From NCBI RefSeq assembly GCF_005937985.2, contig NZ_CP042172.1, positions 62,001-126,000 of the forward strand: a stretch of 64,000 nucleotides of DNA, given 5' to 3'. The position numbers and the translations under genes are program-made. Source of the DNA: Arthrobacter sp. KBS0702. Lineage in GTDB: Bacteria; Actinomycetota; Actinomycetes; Actinomycetales; Micrococcaceae. Positions within the stretch are counted from its first letter, which is position 1. Every line of letters begins with the position of its first letter. This document shows, in pieces, positions 61,736 to 64,000 of this stretch. The notes beneath the pieces were generated by a model. It did no database searches. It saw nothing but the letters and a program-made list of their open reading frames with translations, and was not told the DNA's origin.

Positions 61736-62095
61736 ATGGACCGGATCACGCTCAGCGGTGTCACCGCCATCGGGCACCACGGGGTGTTCGACTTCGAACG
61801 CCGGGACGGGCAGCCGTTCGTCGTCGACGCGGTGCTGCACCTGGACTTCAGCAAGGCCGCGGCGTCCGACGACGTCCTGGACACAGCGCATTACGGCGAG
61901 GTGGCCGGCTGCATCCGCGGCTGGATCACCGGCACGCCGCTGAACCTGATCGAGGCCCTCGCCGTCCGGATCGCGGAGGATGTGTTGCGGCGCTTCCCGG
62001 TGGCGGCCGTGGACATCACGGTGCACAAACCCCAGGCCCCGATCGAGGTCGACTTCGGCGATGTGTCCGTCAGCGTGCACCGGGACCGGCAATGA
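61736..62095 (+). CDS. folB: Dihydroneopterin aldolase
   Basis: A 119-residue enzyme that converts dihydroneopterin to 6-hydroxymethyl-dihydropterin and glycolaldehyde. GVTAIGHHGVFDFERRDGQPF at residues 6-26 (two adjoining conserved blocks), DDVLDTAHYGEV, and TPLNLIEALAVRIAE with the pterin-binding glutamate are the family segments; VHKPQAPI contains the catalytic lysine. It overlaps folK by four bases (ATGA). Confidence 0.95.
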   Translation: MDRITLSGVTAIGHHGVFDFERRDGQPFVVDAVLHLDFSKAAASDDVLDTAHYGEVAGCIRGWITGTPLNLIEALAVRIAEDVLRRFPVAAVDITVHKPQAPIEVDFGDVSVSVHRDRQ

Positions 62096-62646
62096 GCGCC
62101 CAGGCCGCCGCCTACACGCGGGCCGTGATTGCCCTTGGCAGCAACCTGGGGGCCCGCAACGACACCCTTTCCGCGGCGGTAGCCGACCTTGTCGACCCGC
62201 CGGAAGTGCGGCTGTTGGCCATTTCGCCGATCGTGCAAACGAAGGCCGTGGGCGGCCCCGCCAACCAGCCGGATTTCCTGAACATGGTGATCGCCGTGGA
62301 GACCTCACTGTCCCCGGAGGAGCTGCTGCGGCACTGCCACGCGGTGGAGCAGAAGCACCTGCGGGTCCGCGAGGTCCGCTGGGGCCCGCGCACCCTCGAC
62401 GTTGACATCATCACCTACGGTGACCTGGTGAGCTCCGACCCTGAGCTCACCCTCCCGCACCCGCGGGCCGCGGAACGCGCCTTCGTGCTGTACCCGTGGT
62501 CCCTGATCGACCCCGCCGCCGAGCTCAACGGCGAACGCGTGGGCGAGCTGGCCGCCAGGGCTGCCGATTTCCCGGACCTCGTGCCCTTCGACGGCTTCGA
62601 AGACCTCAGCGGCGCGACCGGGGCGGGAGCGGTGGAGGCTCCGTGA
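62092..62646 (+). CDS. folK: Hydroxymethyl-dihydropterin pyrophosphokinase
   Basis: A 184-residue pyrophosphokinase acting between FolB and FolP. ALGSNLGARNDT near residue 12, NQPDFLNMVIAVET, VREVRWGPRTLDVDIITYG with the metal aspartates, and LPHPRAAERAFVLYPW are diagnostic. It ends in a short acidic tail. Overlap with folB upstream and with the DUF3180 gene downstream (GTGA) implies one transcript. Confidence 0.96.
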   Translation: MSAQAAAYTRAVIALGSNLGARNDTLSAAVADLVDPPEVRLLAISPIVQTKAVGGPANQPDFLNMVIAVETSLSPEELLRHCHAVEQKHLRVREVRWGPRTLDVDIITYGDLVSSDPELTLPHPRAAERAFVLYPWSLIDPAAELNGERVGELAARAADFPDLVPFDGFEDLSGATGAGAVEAP

Positions 62647-63167
62647 AGCTGACCAACCCCCTCGTGCTGCTCGTGATCGGCGTCGGACTCGCCGCCGCGG
62701 GCTGGTTCGCCACCCTGCTGGCCAGCCGCTACAGCCTGGCGACCCCGGTGCTGCCGCTGACCGGCCTGGTCACCATGGGCGTGATCGTGGTCCTCACCCT
62801 GGTCCTCGGGATCCGTGTGCTGCGCTGGCGCAACGGCAAGAAGAAGAAAATGCTCAACCCGATCCTCGCCGCCTGGACCCTGGTCCTCGCCCAGGCCTGC
62901 GCCTACACCGGCGCCATGCTGCTGGGCTGGCACGCCGGGATCTTCCTGGACCAGTTGCGGCTGTGGAATGTGCGCAGCGGGCAGGCCATTACCTGGCAGA
63001 CGCTCGTCATGGCCGGCGGCGGCCTCGCCATGATTGTGGTGGGCCTGGTGGTGGAGCGGTTCTGCCGTATTCCGCCCGAGGACGGCGACGCCGAGGGGAC
63101 CCCGGGGTTGCAGGGGAAGCGCGGCAAACCGAAGGCGGAAGGCGAGTATGCGTACCGAGGCGATTGA
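62643..63167 (+). CDS. DUF3180 membrane protein
   Basis: A 174-residue protein with four predicted membrane helices and a basic/acidic C-terminal tail; the loop LRWRNGKKKKMLNPI and the ACAYTGAMLLGWHAGI helix are typical of DUF3180. The family is actinobacterial and follows the fol genes in Mycobacterium as well, but its function is unknown. The GTG at 62643 overlaps the folK stop by four bases. Confidence 0.88.
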   Translation: MKLTNPLVLLVIGVGLAAAGWFATLLASRYSLATPVLPLTGLVTMGVIVVLTLVLGIRVLRWRNGKKKKMLNPILAAWTLVLAQACAYTGAMLLGWHAGIFLDQLRLWNVRSGQAITWQTLVMAGGGLAMIVVGLVVERFCRIPPEDGDAEGTPGLQGKRGKPKAEGEYAYRGD

Positions 63168-63660
63168 CCCGCCGGGCGTGGCATGGTTGCGGGTCTCACC
63201 GAAGTACGTCACGGTGCGGGTCGTCGGCTGGGCGCTGGCGAACCTCGTCGCCGTCGCGGTGCTGTGCCTGCCGCTTGTGCTGGTCCTGACCGGTGCGTGG
63301 GCGTGGCCGCCGCTGTGGCTCGCCGTAGCCGTCCCCGCCGCAGCCTTCCTGCTGGCCCTCTGGCGCCTGGTGCTGATACCGCGCCAGGTCCGGTCCATCG
63401 GCTACGCCGAACGCGAGGATGACCTGCTGATCCGCCGCGGAATCTTCTTCCAGCGCACCCTCGTGGTGCCTTACGGGCGGATGCAGTACGTCGACATCGG
63501 CGCCGGGCCGGTGGAACGCGGCCTGGGCCTGTGCACCGTCAAGCTCCACACCGCTTCGGCGGGGACCAGCGCGGAGATCCCCGGCCTGCCCGCCGGGGAA
63601 GGAGCGCGGCTGCGCGAACAGCTCTCCGCCCGCGGCGAGGCCCGGCTGGCCGGACTGTGA
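63148..63660 (+). CDS. Bacterial PH domain membrane protein (YdbS-like)
   Basis: A 170-residue protein with two close membrane helices (about 28-72) followed by a bacterial PH (bPH2/DUF304) domain; LIPRQVRSIGYAEREDDLLIRRG is its characteristic entry in two blocks, then VVPYGRMQYVDI and LCTVKLHTAS. YdbS/YdbT pairs of this type occur together in many bacteria. Function is not established. GGAAGG precedes the ATG at 63148; the gene overlaps DUF3180 by 20 bases. Confidence 0.87.
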   Translation: MRTEAIDPPGVAWLRVSPKYVTVRVVGWALANLVAVAVLCLPLVLVLTGAWAWPPLWLAVAVPAAAFLLALWRLVLIPRQVRSIGYAEREDDLLIRRGIFFQRTLVVPYGRMQYVDIGAGPVERGLGLCTVKLHTASAGTSAEIPGLPAGEGARLREQLSARGEARLAGL

Positions 63661-64000
63661 CCGGCAGCGGGGACGGCTGGCAGCGCGTCCACCCGGCGTC
63701 GCCCTTTGTCCGGGGCTGGGTGGCGTTGGCCGCACTGTTCTTCTTCTTTGGCCGCGACTCCGTCGAACGACTGCTCCAGGGCGCCCCGGTCTTTGACGAG
63801 CGGCTCGCTGGGCGGGCGCCCTGGCTGCTGCTGGGTGGCGGCACGGTGCTGCTGCTGACCGTGCTCGGCTTTGTGCTGAGCTGGTATTTCACCCGCTACC
63901 AGGTGGCGGACGGCTATGTGCGCGTCAACACCGGGTTCCTGTTCAAGCAGCAGCGGCAAGCGAGGCTGGACCGGGTCCAGGCGATCGACGTCGTGCAGCC
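63657..64000 (+). CDS. Bacterial PH domain membrane protein (YdbT-like), 5' part
   Basis: The GTG at 63657 overlaps the stop of the preceding PH-domain gene by four bases, and the frame stays open to the window end (114 codons). It encodes an N-terminal segment WQRVHPASPFVRGW, two membrane helices, and the start of a bPH2 domain with YFTRYQVADGYVRVNTGF and ARLDRVQAIDVV. YdbT proteins normally have two or three such domains (about 450-500 residues), so most of the gene lies outside. Confidence 0.85.
   Translation, partial: MTGSGDGWQRVHPASPFVRGWVALAALFFFFGRDSVERLLQGAPVFDERLAGRAPWLLLGGGTVLLLTVLGFVLSWYFTRYQVADGYVRVNTGFLFKQQRQARLDRVQAIDVVQ

Noticed and set aside
1..64000. tRNA, rRNA, insertion sequences, prophage
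   Set aside because: I looked in the gaps between genes and found no tRNA-like sequence near serS or elsewhere, no transposase-like protein and no phage genes. Gaps are short; a computational scan would settle tRNA absence.

Overview
The window looks like chromosome of a high-GC actinobacterium of the Micrococcaceae, close to Arthrobacter or Pseudarthrobacter. The reasons are strong G/C at third codon positions, many GTG and a few TTG starts, four-base ATGA/GTGA overlaps inside operons, a DUF222/HNH endonuclease, DUF2342 and DUF3180 proteins, and the actinobacterial order ppa / dacB - DUF2342 protease - tilS - hpt - ftsH - folE - folP - folB - folK at the right end (the same neighbourhood as in Mycobacterium). 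I call 66 protein genes, two of them cut by the window edges. I found no rRNA, tRNA, insertion sequence, phage or CRISPR array.

Layout. 1-5.4 kb: housekeeping and salvage genes (PEBP-like protein end, HAD phosphatase, GDPD, NAD(P)H-hydrate dehydratase, histidine phosphatase, glycerate kinase). 5.5-9.9 kb: a proline/betaine-type MFS carrier and a set that looks stress-related (DUF6766 and DUF6328 membrane proteins, an SDR oxidoreductase with N-terminal extension, a very acidic hydrophilic protein) ending at a strong bidirectional terminator. 10-24 kb: mixed accessory genes (uracil permease, two GNATs, methyltransferase, DUF222-HNH protein with a minisatellite in its upstream region, flavodoxin, zinc-finger/HTH protein divergent from an MFS exporter, nitroreductase, 2H phosphoesterase, diguanylate cyclase, phosphoglucomutase, DUF4190).

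24-36.9 kb is the most coherent accessory region: a complete hexuronate catabolic locus in two divergent operons. Leftward: lacI-type repressor, lipoprotein binding protein, ATPase, two permeases, fructuronate/mannitol-type reductase. Rightward: uxaC, manD, uxaA, KDPG aldolase, KDG kinase. The shared control region holds a perfect LacI-family operator and an adjacent CRP-like site. Glucuronate would pass through fructuronate, mannonate, KDG and KDPG to pyruvate and glyceraldehyde-3-phosphate. The importer resembles the PotABCD/YnjBCD class, not a usual sugar ABC system.

36.9-52.6 kb: APH-like kinase, POT peptide transporter, zinc alcohol dehydrogenase, amidase, rhodanese, prephenate dehydratase, lipid kinase, serS, HAD phosphatase, SatD-like/HTH protein divergent from phosphoketolase, DUF429, carboxylesterase. 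52.7-64 kb: ppa, dacB and the conserved tilS-hpt-ftsH-fol block, followed by DUF3180 and two bacterial-PH-domain membrane proteins.

Non-coding signals that stand out: two copies, 54.5 kb apart, of one 16-17-bp-arm palindrome; a third, unrelated 24-bp-arm perfect palindrome; a 60-bp minisatellite; a palindromic operator between the -35 and -10 of the MFS gene at 17.7 kb; a repeated xANNNT-N6-start arrangement suggesting leaderless mRNAs; and a small hairpin between the Shine-Dalgarno and start codon of ftsH.
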